Shown: one piece after another, positions 8,812 to 16,965 of the stretch
Position numbering within the stretch: position 1 is the stretch's first letter
How the letters are laid out: every line of letters starts with the position of its first letter
DNA from: Umezawaea endophytica
GTDB taxonomy: Bacteria > Actinomycetota > Actinomycetes > Mycobacteriales > Pseudonocardiaceae
Direction of reading: 5' to 3'
Assembly (NCBI RefSeq): GCF_025061645.1
Contig: NZ_JANYMP010000013.1
Coordinates: 124,001 to 188,000, forward strand
DNA: 64,000 nucleotides
Notes under the pieces: generated by a model
Databases searched by the model: none
What the model was told of the DNA's origin: nothing
What the model saw: the letters and a program-made list of their open reading frames with translations, nothing else
Made by a program: the position numbers and the translations under genes

Positions 8812-9998
8812 CTCGCTGACACCTCATTCGTCCCAGTTCTCGGCAACCACCTGAACGGGTCGGCGGTGCGCGCGAGCACCGCCGCGCACAACGCGGTCAC
8901 ACCACCGACCCCGACCAGCACCCACCGCACACCGACGACGGCGACCAGGAACCCGGACACCATCGTGAAGGTGATCATCAACGCGTCCAGTCCGCTGCGG
9001 GTCGACGCGATCATCCGTCCCCGCAGGTCCTCTGGCGCGCCCTCGTGCAGGTTGGCCATCAGCAGGATCATCAGCACGTTCAACGACCAGCCGCTCGCTA
9101 CGCGCAACGCCGCCGCGACGGCGAACCGGTCGGCGAACGGCAGCGCGATCAGCGCGACCCCCGCGACCGCCACCGTGGCCACCACCGCCGTCCTCAACTC
9201 GACCCTCCTGCCGACCGCTGTGGCCGTGAAGGTCCCCAGCACGGCACCGACCGCCGCGAACGTCGCGAGGAGGCCGTACTCGCTCGGACCGCCGTGCAGC
9301 ACCGTCGTCGTGTAGACGATGAGCGTCACGGTGGTCGTCCCGGTGACCACGCCGACGACGCAGTTGACGGCGAAGGCCGTCCGCGCGGCCGGGGTGCGCG
9401 CCGAGTACGCCAAGGCGCCTTCCCGCCGCTCCCCCACCCACCGCGCCCGGACACGGCCACCCGCGGGCACCGCGAGGAACCCGATGGCGCCGTTCAGCAC
9501 GAACGTCGCGGCGTTGACCCAGTACACCGCCGTGCCGCTGCCCAGTGCGACGAGGCCGCCCGCCGCGGCGGGCCCGAACAACTGACCGACCCGGCGGCAC
9601 GACATGACCACCGAGTTCGCGCGCAACAGGCGGTCCGGCTCGACGAGCGGCAGGCAGGACTGCTGCGCCACCAGCATCGCGCGGGACGCGAGGCTGATCA
9701 CGGCGATCAGCGCGACCACCACCGGCAGCGCGGCGGCGACCGTGAAGCACGCCAGGAGCGCGCCGCCGGAGGCGTTGCCCCACAACAACCACGGCCTGGG
9801 TGGCAGCGCGTCGATCAGCACGCCGCCGACGAGCGCTCCCACCAGGCTGCCGACCCCGTAGGCGGCCATGCCGAACCCGACGACGGCCGCCGATCCCGAC
9901 AGGCCGTACAACGACGTCGCGATGCCGATGAGGAACGCGATGTCGCCGAACTCGGCGACCCCCGCGCCGAGCGCGACCACCGCAAGTCTCGTCCGCAC
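8808..9998 (-). CDS. MFS transporter, probable phosphonate exporter
   Basis: 396 residues, about 12 predicted transmembrane helices, drug-efflux (enterobactin exporter-like) MFS pattern with inter-domain charged loops such as VGERREGALAY. The start is placed at GTG 9998 because GGAGG lies five bases upstream. The open frame extends 14 codons further to a TTG but has no ribosome site there. It lies between the enolase-like gene and the class IV aminotransferase. Export of, and self-protection against, the product is the likely role by position; substrate is not shown by sequence. Confidence 0.8.
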   Translation of the reverse strand: MRTRLAVVALGAGVAEFGDIAFLIGIATSLYGLSGSAAVVGFGMAAYGVGSLVGALVGGVLIDALPPRPWLLWGNASGGALLACFTVAAALPVVVALIAVISLASRAMLVAQQSCLPLVEPDRLLRANSVVMSCRRVGQLFGPAAAGGLVALGSGTAVYWVNAATFVLNGAIGFLAVPAGGRVRARWVGERREGALAYSARTPAARTAFAVNCVVGVVTGTTTVTLIVYTTTVLHGGPSEYGLLATFAAVGAVLGTFTATAVGRRVELRTAVVATVAVAGVALIALPFADRFAVAAALRVASGWSLNVLMILLMANLHEGAPEDLRGRMIASTRSGLDALMITFTMVSGFLVAVVGVRWVLVGVGGVTALCAAVLARTADPFRWLPRTGTNEVSAR

Positions 9999-10059
9999 TG
10001 CCACCTCCTGGAGCGAATCGGCTGCCACTAAGGGGTTCAAGTCCTCGACGGAGGGCGTC

Positions 10060-11298
10060 TCACGGTGCCAGCACGCGGATCAGCTCGTTGACCTTCATGA
10101 TCCTGTCCATCCTGGACGGTCCGCCGACCTTGACGTACGCGGCGTTCACCGCGATGGCGAGGCTGCTGAGGAAGGAGTCCTCGTTCTCCCCGCTGCGCTG
10201 CGACACCACCAGGGAGGAGTTCGCCGCACGCGCCGCGCCCGCCGCGGTGAGCGACTCGGTGACGGTTCCGGCCTGGTTCGGTTTGACCACAACGGTGTTC
10301 GACCAGCGGGCGCGGGCACCCTCGGTGATCCGGTCGCGGTTCGACGCGTAGAGGTCGTCACCCGCGATCATCACCTCCCCGCCCACCTCGGCGGTCAGCG
10401 CGGCGAAGTCCGCGGTCTCGGTGGCGGCGAAGCCGTCCTCGACGTAGACCAGGCCGTACGCGGCGATCCACTTCCGGTACCGCTCGGCGACGGCGGCGGG
10501 CGTGAGCGGCTCGTCGGCCCACGGGAACGCGTACGCCCCGTCCCGCCACACGTCCGACGCGGCCAGGTCGAGGCCGAGCTTGAAGCCGTCCGCGACGCCG
10601 AGCCCCACCAGCGCCGCGGCGAGGAGGTCCAGTCCCTCCTCGCACGAGCGGAGCGGTGCCGACACCGCGCCCTGCTGGCTGTCGGCACCCTCGTACCCCG
10701 CGGCGTGGCACAGCGCCCGCACCCGGTCGCGCACGCGGACACCGACCTCGACCACGTCCCGCAAGTCCTGCCCCGTGACGGGGAAGAGCAGGAACTCGAT
10801 GTGCGGAACGCGGGACGACGGCCCGAGCCCCCCGTCGACGATGTTGAACGCGGGCAGCGGCGTCGTCGGCGTCCCGGCGGACGCGAAGGTCCGCAGGTGC
10901 TCGTGCAGCGGGACTCCCCGCTGGAGCGCGCCGAGCTTGGCCGCCGCCATCGACGTCGCGACCGTGACGTTCCCCCCGACCGAACGCCGAGCCGTCGTGG
11001 TGTCGAGTTCCCGCAGCACGCGGTCCACCTCGACGACGCTCGCGGCGTCGACACCGGCCAACGCGGGTGCGACCCGGTCCGCCACGACCCGCAGGGCCGG
11101 GTCGACGGCGGCCAGCCGGGGCTGGGCGCCCTCGTCCTCCACCTGCACTGGTTCGAACTCGCCGACGCTGGACCCACGCTGGGCCATCGAGCGCGCCTCG
11201 CGCCCCGCCCGGTCGACCACCGTCACCTCGACCGCGGCACGACCGTTCGAGTCGTAGAGCCCCCGCGCGGTGACCTCCGCGATGGCGCGGTCAGACAC
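10060..11298 (-). CDS. Enolase-superfamily protein with altered active site
   Basis: 412 residues, aligning end to end with bacterial enolase. Metal ligands are kept (LGLDLAASD, YVEDGF, IAGDDLYASN), as are the base lysine (VVKPNQAGT) and the C-terminal lysine (VKVGGPSRMDR). Three functional positions differ: the mobile-loop His region reads VDGGLGPSSRVPHIEF instead of a GGxHA motif, the GDEGG glutamates are replaced in DSQQGAVSAP, and SHRSGE is SQRSGE. It is therefore unlikely to be the housekeeping enolase. A related case is the enolase homologue of the phosphinothricin pathway, which makes carboxyphosphonoenolpyruvate. Start is GTG 11298, overlapping the oxygenase stop by eight bases; the gene ends 61 bases before the MFS start. 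Confidence 0.85.
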   Translation of the reverse strand: MSDRAIAEVTARGLYDSNGRAAVEVTVVDRAGREARSMAQRGSSVGEFEPVQVEDEGAQPRLAAVDPALRVVADRVAPALAGVDAASVVEVDRVLRELDTTTARRSVGGNVTVATSMAAAKLGALQRGVPLHEHLRTFASAGTPTTPLPAFNIVDGGLGPSSRVPHIEFLLFPVTGQDLRDVVEVGVRVRDRVRALCHAAGYEGADSQQGAVSAPLRSCEEGLDLLAAALVGLGVADGFKLGLDLAASDVWRDGAYAFPWADEPLTPAAVAERYRKWIAAYGLVYVEDGFAATETADFAALTAEVGGEVMIAGDDLYASNRDRITEGARARWSNTVVVKPNQAGTVTESLTAAGAARAANSSLVVSQRSGENEDSFLSSLAIAVNAAYVKVGGPSRMDRIMKVNELIRVLAP

Positions 11299-12199
11299 GC
11301 CTACCAGTCCCTCCGACCGCCATGACGTCCCCCTGGTCGACGGGCTTGTAGAAGTCCGACGGGTGGACGTGCTCGCCGAAGTCGCCGAACATGCGGCGCA
11401 GCCGCGGCGACATGCGCCCCAGCACCCCGGCGGGCTGGGTCAGGTAGTCGTGCGGCCGGTGCCAGAGGTGGCCGTAGCGGAAGATGAACGTCTTGCGCAC
11501 GCGCTTGGTGTTCGGCGCCACGGCGTGCCACAGGGAGTACGGGAACAGCAGGACGTCACCCGGCTCGGCCTTCACCTCGACCGCGTCCGGCGGCAGGACG
11601 CCCCGGCGCAACGGCTCGTCCAGTTCCTCCATGTAGCACAACGCGTTCTGGTCCGCGGGCAGCTTCCGGTGGCTTCCCGGCACGAGCAGGAAGTTCCCGC
11701 AGTTCGACTCGGTGACGTCGGTGAGGAAGACCTGCGCCTTCACCTGGAGGTCGGGGCTCCCCGGCGCGAGCTGCACGCGCTGGAGGTACTCGCCGCCGTC
11801 CGTGTGCCAGTACTCCAGCGCCTGGTCCCGCAACGAGCGCACGAAGACCTCGGTGCCCAGGACGTGGACGCTGTTGTTCAGCACGGTCATCAGCGGCCCG
11901 ACCAGTCCGGGGTGGTCGAGGAACTCGTCGAGCCCCGCGGACCGCGTGACCGCGTTGCGCACGCGCACCGTGTGGTCGAAGTCCGCGAAGCTCGGGTGCT
12001 CGTCGATCGTCAGCACGTCGTCGGCCAGCACCTCGTCGACCACCGCCAGGCCCCGCTCGACCTCCGCCGCGGTGAACACCTCCTTGAGGTGCAGGTACCC
12101 GTTCTCGTCGTAGTCGCGCACCTGGTCCTCCGTGAGCGGCAGCCAATCCTGTCTGCGACTTGTTCGCATCGTCGACTCGCGCGCTGCGGTGATCTCCAC
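11291..12199 (-). CDS. PhyH-family Fe(II)/2-oxoglutarate dioxygenase
   Basis: 302 residues. The facial triad is visible as YWHTDGGEY (His132, Asp134) and LWHAVAP (His225), followed by an Arg for 2-oxoglutarate in KRVRKTFIFRYG. GTG 12199 is preferred because GAGGAGG lies six bases upstream. ATGs further upstream give an N-terminal extension of unlike composition. First gene of the leftward operon, so its 5' side should hold the operon promoter. Phosphonate clusters often use such oxygenases for hydroxylation, desaturation or C-C cleavage next to phosphorus (established for the family in general). The reaction here is unknown. Confidence 0.88.
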   Translation of the reverse strand: MEITAARESTMRTSRRQDWLPLTEDQVRDYDENGYLHLKEVFTAAEVERGLAVVDEVLADDVLTIDEHPSFADFDHTVRVRNAVTRSAGLDEFLDHPGLVGPLMTVLNNSVHVLGTEVFVRSLRDQALEYWHTDGGEYLQRVQLAPGSPDLQVKAQVFLTDVTESNCGNFLLVPGSHRKLPADQNALCYMEELDEPLRRGVLPPDAVEVKAEPGDVLLFPYSLWHAVAPNTKRVRKTFIFRYGHLWHRPHDYLTQPAGVLGRMSPRLRRMFGDFGEHVHPSDFYKPVDQGDVMAVGGTGRRV

Positions 12200-12576
12200 G
12201 AGAATCCTCCTCGGCATGTCCGACCTGGTGCGAGAACGAATGTCGAACGACGGGTCGCACTTCACTTCCACACTTGTCCCACCGCGTTCACCCCGCGCCG
12301 GTCAACTCGATTCCGCCACTCAGGTCTAACCAACGAGCGCATCTCCGTCAAGGCCGAAAAACGAACGCGAAAACCCTGCTAAACCACGCCTGAACTGCGC
12401 CTATGCCCTCAATTACCACTCGCGACCATGTCCACGACCCGACCAGGTCACCGGAATGACCCCGTCAATTCCACGAATTCGACACGCGCGGCCGTGGAAC
12501 GTGATCCCGAGCGCGTGACACGCTTATCGAGCGGGTGAGAGAACCACCCGCTCCACACAACCCGACGGAGGTAGTG
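12200..12576. promoter_or_regulatory. Divergent intergenic region between the phosphonate operon and the 57-residue peptide gene
   Basis: About 380 bases without a convincing gene, somewhat richer in A/T than its surroundings around 12330-12420. It must carry the promoter of the leftward phosphonate operon and of the rightward peptide gene. I cannot assign exact -35/-10 boxes. CTTATC at 12521-12526 upstream of the peptide gene is only a weak candidate. The longer reading frames here give compositions unlike real proteins. Confidence 0.4.
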
Positions 12577-12750
12577 ATGGCAATTTCGGTTATCGTCGAG
12601 GAAGACGGCCTGACGGTGCGCAACATCGGCGGCGGTACCGCGGTGGCCACCGAGGAGAGGCCCGGCACCGCGGCCCTCCACGTGGACTGCGACGACTTCC
12701 GGCAGTTCCTGAGCGACGCCAAGACCGGCAAGTTCGACGACCTCGTCTGA
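12577..12750 (+). CDS. 57-residue DUF397-like peptide
   Basis: Short acidic peptide from ATG 12577, with CGGAGG six bases upstream. The second half (HVDCDDFRQFLSDAK, then GKFDDL) matches the end of DUF397 proteins (W/F-x-x-F-x-x-x-x-K-x-G-x-F-D). The N-terminal SS-x-SG / CVEV part of DUF397 is absent, so it is a degenerate or shortened member. DUF397 proteins usually sit beside XRE regulators, and none is here. It has one Cys. Its position directly upstream of a cluster that encodes a LanB-like enzyme leaves two readings: a small regulator, or a scaffold/precursor peptide. It has its own terminator, so it is probably a separate transcript. Confidence 0.7.
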   Translation: MAISVIVEEDGLTVRNIGGGTAVATEERPGTAALHVDCDDFRQFLSDAKTGKFDDLV

Positions 12751-12782
12751 TCTCCTGCGCTGACGAGCACGCGAAGGTGACC

Positions 12783-12821
12783 GTCCGGGGTGGCCGGAGC
12801 ACCGCTTCGGCCACCCCGGAC
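12783..12821. terminator. Strong bidirectional hairpin terminator
   Basis: A perfect 14-bp inverted repeat (12783-12796 with 12108 offset partner at 12808-12821) flanks an 11-base loop. It lies between the converging peptide gene and LuxR-type gene, so it can end both transcripts. There is no T-tract, as is usual in high-GC actinobacteria. Confidence 0.75.
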
Positions 12822-12847
12822 CTCCGGCGGTGGACCGGGCAGGCGAC

Positions 12848-13399
12848 CTAGCCGAACACGACCCCGGCCGCCGCCGCGGCGGCGAGGAGCGCGGACCGGG
12901 AGTTCACCTCGAACGCGGCGAAGAGCCCCTGGATCTCGCGCTTCACCGTCGACTCGGAGATGTGCAACTGGTCGCCGGTGGCGGCGTAGGAGCACCCGGC
13001 CGCGAGCTTGGCCATCACGGCCATCTTCCGCTCGGACAGGCGCGGCATGTGCTCGGCCGCGTCCCTGATCCGCAGCGAGACCGGGGCCAGACCGGTGGTA
13101 ACCGCGGTGATCGCCTCGGGGAGGTGCTCGAGTTCGTCGGTGGCCACGATCCCGTTCACGGTCCCGGCGGTGAACGCGTCGATCGCCCTGCTGGCCTCGG
13201 CGGGCTGGAGGGGCACCACGAGGATCACCGCCGCCGCGTGGTGGGACCACCGCTGGCCGCCCGTGCCCGTGAGCCGGACGTCGGCGCCGTCGGAACTCCG
13301 GCACAGCGTCCAGCGCGGGTCCGCCTCCACGATGTAGTGGGCCGCCTGCGACACCACCAGATCACTGACGTCGATGACGATCCTGGTTTCCTGTTTCAC
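12848..13399 (-). CDS. LuxR/NarL-type helix-turn-helix response regulator-like protein
   Basis: 183 residues. The C-terminal 65 residues are a LuxR HTH: LSERKMAVMAKLAAG, then ISESTVKREIQGLFAAFEV. The N-terminal part has receiver-like alternation (AAAVILVVPLQPAEA, then TAGTVNGIVATDEL) but I cannot find the usual phospho-acceptor aspartate at the end of the third strand, so it may be an atypical or pseudo-receiver. GTG 13399 is chosen because AGGGGG lies seven bases upstream. As the nearest regulator to the phosphonate operon and the small peptide gene it is a candidate pathway regulator (inference). Confidence 0.8.
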   Translation of the reverse strand: MKQETRIVIDVSDLVVSQAAHYIVEADPRWTLCRSSDGADVRLTGTGGQRWSHHAAAVILVVPLQPAEASRAIDAFTAGTVNGIVATDELEHLPEAITAVTTGLAPVSLRIRDAAEHMPRLSERKMAVMAKLAAGCSYAATGDQLHISESTVKREIQGLFAAFEVNSRSALLAAAAAAGVVFG

Positions 13400-13639
13400 C
13401 GCGTTACCCCCTGGAACGGTCCAAGTGCGCGCGGCGGTCGCCCCGGTGCCGCGCTCCCGGACGTCTCGCGCGGCGACCACCGGTGCGGTGGTCGCCGCGC
13501 GGCCCATCGACCCCCCGGTCCGTTCCACGCTGGCAGAGGCCGCTACCGGTCGACTACTCGACGGCACCGCGGGCGCCCGAATGGCGGGACAGCGCCGGTT
13601 TCCCGGTCCTGGGTAGGGTGCCAACGGGAGGATCCGTTG

Positions 13640-14995
13640 ATGAACCGAGCGCGCGCTGCCGCCGCGTGGATCGCCGGGACGTTGCCCGGTCTGGTCGAAC
13701 GGCACGACGTGCCGGGCGCCCAGGTCGCGGTGCTGGTGGACGACCAGGTCGTCTGCGGCTCGGCGGGCGTGCTGAACACCGCGACGGGAGTGCCCGTCAC
13801 CGACGACGCGCTGTTCCAGATCGGCTCGATCACCAAGGTGTGGACGGCGACCCTGGTGCAGGAGCTCGTCAACGACGGGCTGCTCGACCTGGACCGGCCT
13901 GTGCGCGACCACCTGGCCGACTTCCGTCTGGCCGACCGGTCCGCGACCGACACCGTGACCGCCAGGCAGCTCCTCTGCCACACCGGGGGTTTCGAGGGCG
14001 ACCTGTTCACCGACACCGGGGCCGGTGACGACGCCGTCGCGAAGTACGTGGCCACGCTGGCGGACGCCGCCCAGGTGCTGCCGCCCGGCGAGCGGTTCTC
14101 CTACTGCAACAGCGGTTACGTGGTGCTCGGTCGCCTGGTCGAGGTGCTGCGCGGGAAGCCGTTCACCGCGGTGCTGCGCGAGCGGCTGGTCACACCGCTG
14201 GGTCTGCCGGACGTCGCGACGTCGATCGGCGAGGCGATCCTGGGGCGCCCGGCCGTGGGGCACGTCCGGTCCACGGCGACCGATCGTCCCCGGCCGGTGC
14301 GCGTGTGGTCCGCGGCCCCTTCCACCGGTCCGGCGGGCGCGCAGCTCGCCATGAGCGCCCGCGACCTGCTCGGCTTCGTGCGCGCGCACCTGGCACGCGA
14401 CGACTTCCACGCGATGCGGGTGCCCCAGGTCGCCGTCCCGGACCTGGGGATGGTCAGCGGCCACTGGGGCCTGGGGTGGGCGCTGCCCGACTACGGCGGG
14501 CCGCTCGTGCTCGGCCACACCGGCAGGACGGCCGGGCAGCGCGCGTTCCTGCGGGTGGTGCCGGACGCGGGTGTCGGCGTGGCGGTGGTGGCCAACGGCG
14601 GCGACGTCTACCCGGTGTTCGCCGAGGTGTTCGGCCACCTGCTGAGGGAACTGGCCGGGGTGGTCCAGCCCGACCTGCCCGTTCCACCGTCGGATCCCCG
14701 CCCGGTCGACGCCGGTCGGGTCGCGGGGACGTACCGGTCGCCCGTCGCCGACAACGTGCTGCACGTCGACGCGGACGGGCGCGCGTGGCTGCGGATCTCA
14801 CCCCACGCCACGCCGTCCGACCCGACCCCCTTCACCTCGGACCCGATCGAGGTGGTCGCGCTGGGACCGGACTCGGTGATCACCGTGGCACGGGAGGAGG
14901 GCGCGCACTCGGTGATCGGGCTCGTCGACGACGAGAGCACCGGCCGGGTCCGGTTCCTGCACACGAGCCGCGTGATCCCCCGCGTGCCCGGATGA
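13640..14995 (+). CDS. Serine hydrolase of the class C beta-lactamase family
   Basis: 451 residues from ATG 13640, with GGGAGG upstream. Active-site motifs are SITK (residues 63-66, nucleophile Ser and Lys), YCN (155-157) and HTG (around 290). A small C-terminal beta-domain follows. No clear signal peptide, so probably cytosolic; many such proteins are esterases or D-aminopeptidases rather than resistance enzymes. It is transcribed away from the LuxR-type gene, sharing a promoter region of about 240 bases. Possible link to the phosphonate cluster is only by distance. Confidence 0.85.
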   Translation: MNRARAAAAWIAGTLPGLVERHDVPGAQVAVLVDDQVVCGSAGVLNTATGVPVTDDALFQIGSITKVWTATLVQELVNDGLLDLDRPVRDHLADFRLADRSATDTVTARQLLCHTGGFEGDLFTDTGAGDDAVAKYVATLADAAQVLPPGERFSYCNSGYVVLGRLVEVLRGKPFTAVLRERLVTPLGLPDVATSIGEAILGRPAVGHVRSTATDRPRPVRVWSAAPSTGPAGAQLAMSARDLLGFVRAHLARDDFHAMRVPQVAVPDLGMVSGHWGLGWALPDYGGPLVLGHTGRTAGQRAFLRVVPDAGVGVAVVANGGDVYPVFAEVFGHLLRELAGVVQPDLPVPPSDPRPVDAGRVAGTYRSPVADNVLHVDADGRAWLRISPHATPSDPTPFTSDPIEVVALGPDSVITVAREEGAHSVIGLVDDESTGRVRFLHTSRVIPRVPG

Positions 14996-15019
14996 CCTCG
15001 GCCGCGGGCCGGGCGCCGG

Positions 15020-16042
15020 TCACCTCGTGGCGAGGTCGGCCTCCAGTTCGGCGAGGTCGCGGTTGACGGCGATCATGGTCCGGACCGTGGTGAACCCCAG
15101 TTGGTGGTTGACCCTGCTCATGTGCGCGTTGCCCGCGCCGGTCGTCGTGTAGATCCGGTCCAGGTCGGGGCGGTCGGCCAGCAGCCAGTGGATCAGGTGC
15201 GCCTTGACGCACCGCCCGAGCCCGTGCCCCCGGTGCGGCGGCAGCACCGCCGTGTCCCGCTGGAACCCCCAGAACGGCCGGTGCGGGTGCAGTTCGAGTT
15301 CGGTCAGGCCCACGACCTCGCCGGTGGCCTCGTGCACGGCAACGACCGTTCGCGACTCGATGTTGTTCTCCCGCAGCTCGGCCTCGCGAGCGCGGACCCG
15401 CTCCGCCGTCCACGCGGGCTCCTGGTAGCCCAGGTCCCCCACCGGCGCGTCGCGCATGGCGGTGCGGGCGGCGGCGAACGACGCGACGAGGTCGTCCGGC
15501 GCGACGTCCGCCCAGCGGCGCAACCGGTAGCCCGCGGGGACGTCCTCGCGCCACAGGGCCCGATCGGTCTCGGGGATCACCAACGCCTGCGTGAGGACCG
15601 TGTGCACGGTGTGGAAGTCCAGCGACTTCGCCCACCGCTCGCCGTCGCTCCCCTTGGTGATCTGCCAGGTCTCGACGAGGGTGCGGTCTCGGGCCCGCAG
15701 CTCCGGGACGACGGTCTTCAGCACCGCCGTGCCGATGCCCTGCCCGCGGACGCGCGGGTGGACGACCACCTCGGTCAACCCGATGTGGCTGCTCTCGTCC
15801 TCCAGGAAGTAGACGATCGCGAGCCCCACGACCTCACCGCGCAGGCGCGCCACCCAGTAGGCCACCGGCCCGAAGCCGACGAACGGGTTCTCCAGGCGCC
15901 CCAGCACGTCCTCGTAGGACAACCGGGGTTCGTCCGGGCGGTCCGTCTCCTGCCTCGCCACCATCACCTCGTAGTAGCCGCGGAGATCGCTCTCGGAGGC
16001 GTGCGCGGGATCGAACGGTTCGACCTCGGGACCTGCTGTCAC
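15020..16042 (-). CDS. Tandem-GNAT acetyltransferase, last gene of the SDP-type operon
   Basis: 340 residues, two GNAT domains in series. The first has GLTEVVVHPRVRGQGIGTAV (about 90-110); the second has FQRDTAVLPPHRGHGLGRC (about 260-280). GTG 16042 overlaps the sdpB stop (GTGA), so translation is coupled to it. Tandem GNATs of this layout are common in actinobacteria and include mycothiol-synthase relatives. Here the coupling suggests modification of the peptide product or self-immunity by acetylation (inference). It ends 25 bases from the convergent hydrolase gene. Confidence 0.82.
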   Translation of the reverse strand: MTAGPEVEPFDPAHASESDLRGYYEVMVARQETDRPDEPRLSYEDVLGRLENPFVGFGPVAYWVARLRGEVVGLAIVYFLEDESSHIGLTEVVVHPRVRGQGIGTAVLKTVVPELRARDRTLVETWQITKGSDGERWAKSLDFHTVHTVLTQALVIPETDRALWREDVPAGYRLRRWADVAPDDLVASFAAARTAMRDAPVGDLGYQEPAWTAERVRAREAELRENNIESRTVVAVHEATGEVVGLTELELHPHRPFWGFQRDTAVLPPHRGHGLGRCVKAHLIHWLLADRPDLDRIYTTTGAGNAHMSRVNHQLGFTTVRTMIAVNRDLAELEADLATR

Positions 16043-16965
16043 GAACGTCTTCCTTCCTCGATCGCGACGCCCTGCCGATCAGCGCGCCGCTGGGGGGTCG
16101 TGGAGGCGGAGCCGATGACCAGCACCGCGATCATGACCATGCCGAAGCTCATCAGGCTCATGAAGAACATGATTCCCAGGTGGAGAGCGATTCCCAGCAC
16201 GAGTGCGACCACCCGGACCTGCCGCGGCCCCAGGATCGCCAGCGCCATCACCACCTGGACGCCGATCACCGACCACGACAGGGCGGCGACGAACCAGTAC
16301 GAGGTCGACATCGGCGCGAGCAGGTCGCGGGCGGAGGTCGGGAACCCGTACTGGGGGTGGTTGACCACGACGGACATGGCGCTGCCGTGCTGCCACAGGG
16401 GATCCATCAGCTTGGCGGTCACCGCGCCGAGGTAGATCAGGCAGACCTGCACGCGCAGACCGAGGTGGGCGGCGAACGCGCTGCCGCGCCACGACGGCGC
16501 GAGCGGGCGGCGAACGGGATGCCAGTGCGACGGGCGGTCGTCACCGAGGCACACGGGGACCAGCAGCATCGTGGCGACCTGCGCGATGGTGTCCCCGCCG
16601 TTGGCCATGTCCATGGCCGCCGCGAGGCTGAACGAGACGTACCAGTGCGGCACGCAGGTCCACCTCGGGCTGACACCGAGCAGCACGAGCACCAGCACCA
16701 CGACCACGACGACCCGGCTGGTGAGCAGACCGGACCCGGTCGGCCCGACCAGGCACCAGAGCGAGGCCGCGCGGACACCCGCGCACCGCAGGCCGTCCGG
16801 CAGCTCCGCAGTGCGGATGAAGAGGTCCGAGTCCGAGCTGAAGAGGATCGTGAGCAGGGTGGCGGCGGCCAGCAGGCTCCGGCCGACGGCCAGGGGCGCA
16901 CCCCGTGGCTCGAACTGGTCGATCGCGCGGGAGAGCCGCCGCGCCACTCCGTTCACGTCGGGCAT
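16039..16965 (-). CDS. sdpB: SdpB-family (HTTM) membrane protein of an SDP-type antimicrobial peptide system
   Basis: 308 residues with several hydrophobic helices. The segment SPRWTCVPHWYVSFS followed by NGGDTIAQVATMLLVPVCL and DDRPSHWHP closely follows the SdpB family pattern (PR-T-x-x-HW-VSFS, DGGDQ, HW), related to vitamin K-dependent gamma-carboxylase HTTM domains. In Bacillus, SdpA and SdpB are both needed to mature the SDP toxin from SdpC. ATG 16965 overlaps the end of sdpA by 13 bases. GTG 16956 (GTGA overlap) is an alternative start. The family is confident; partner and substrate are inferred from gene order. Confidence 0.88.
   Translation of the reverse strand: MPDVNGVARRLSRAIDQFEPRGAPLAVGRSLLAAATLLTILFSSDSDLFIRTAELPDGLRCAGVRAASLWCLVGPTGSGLLTSRVVVVVVLVLVLLGVSPRWTCVPHWYVSFSLAAAMDMANGGDTIAQVATMLLVPVCLGDDRPSHWHPVRRPLAPSWRGSAFAAHLGLRVQVCLIYLGAVTAKLMDPLWQHGSAMSVVVNHPQYGFPTSARDLLAPMSTSYWFVAALSWSVIGVQVVMALAILGPRQVRVVALVLGIALHLGIMFFMSLMSFGMVMIAVLVIGSASTTPQRRADRQGVAIEEGRRS

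Noticed and set aside
10060-11298. Housekeeping enolase
   Set aside because: Lost His and Glu active-site residues and placement within a secondary-metabolite operon argue against glycolytic enolase.
12577-12750. Lanthipeptide precursor with Ser/Thr/Cys core
   Set aside because: Only one Cys and few Ser/Thr at the C-terminus; it fits DUF397 better. A scaffold role is kept only as a hypothesis.
13483-14028. Plus-strand frame overlapping the hydrolase start
   Set aside because: Out-of-frame shadow without ribosome site.
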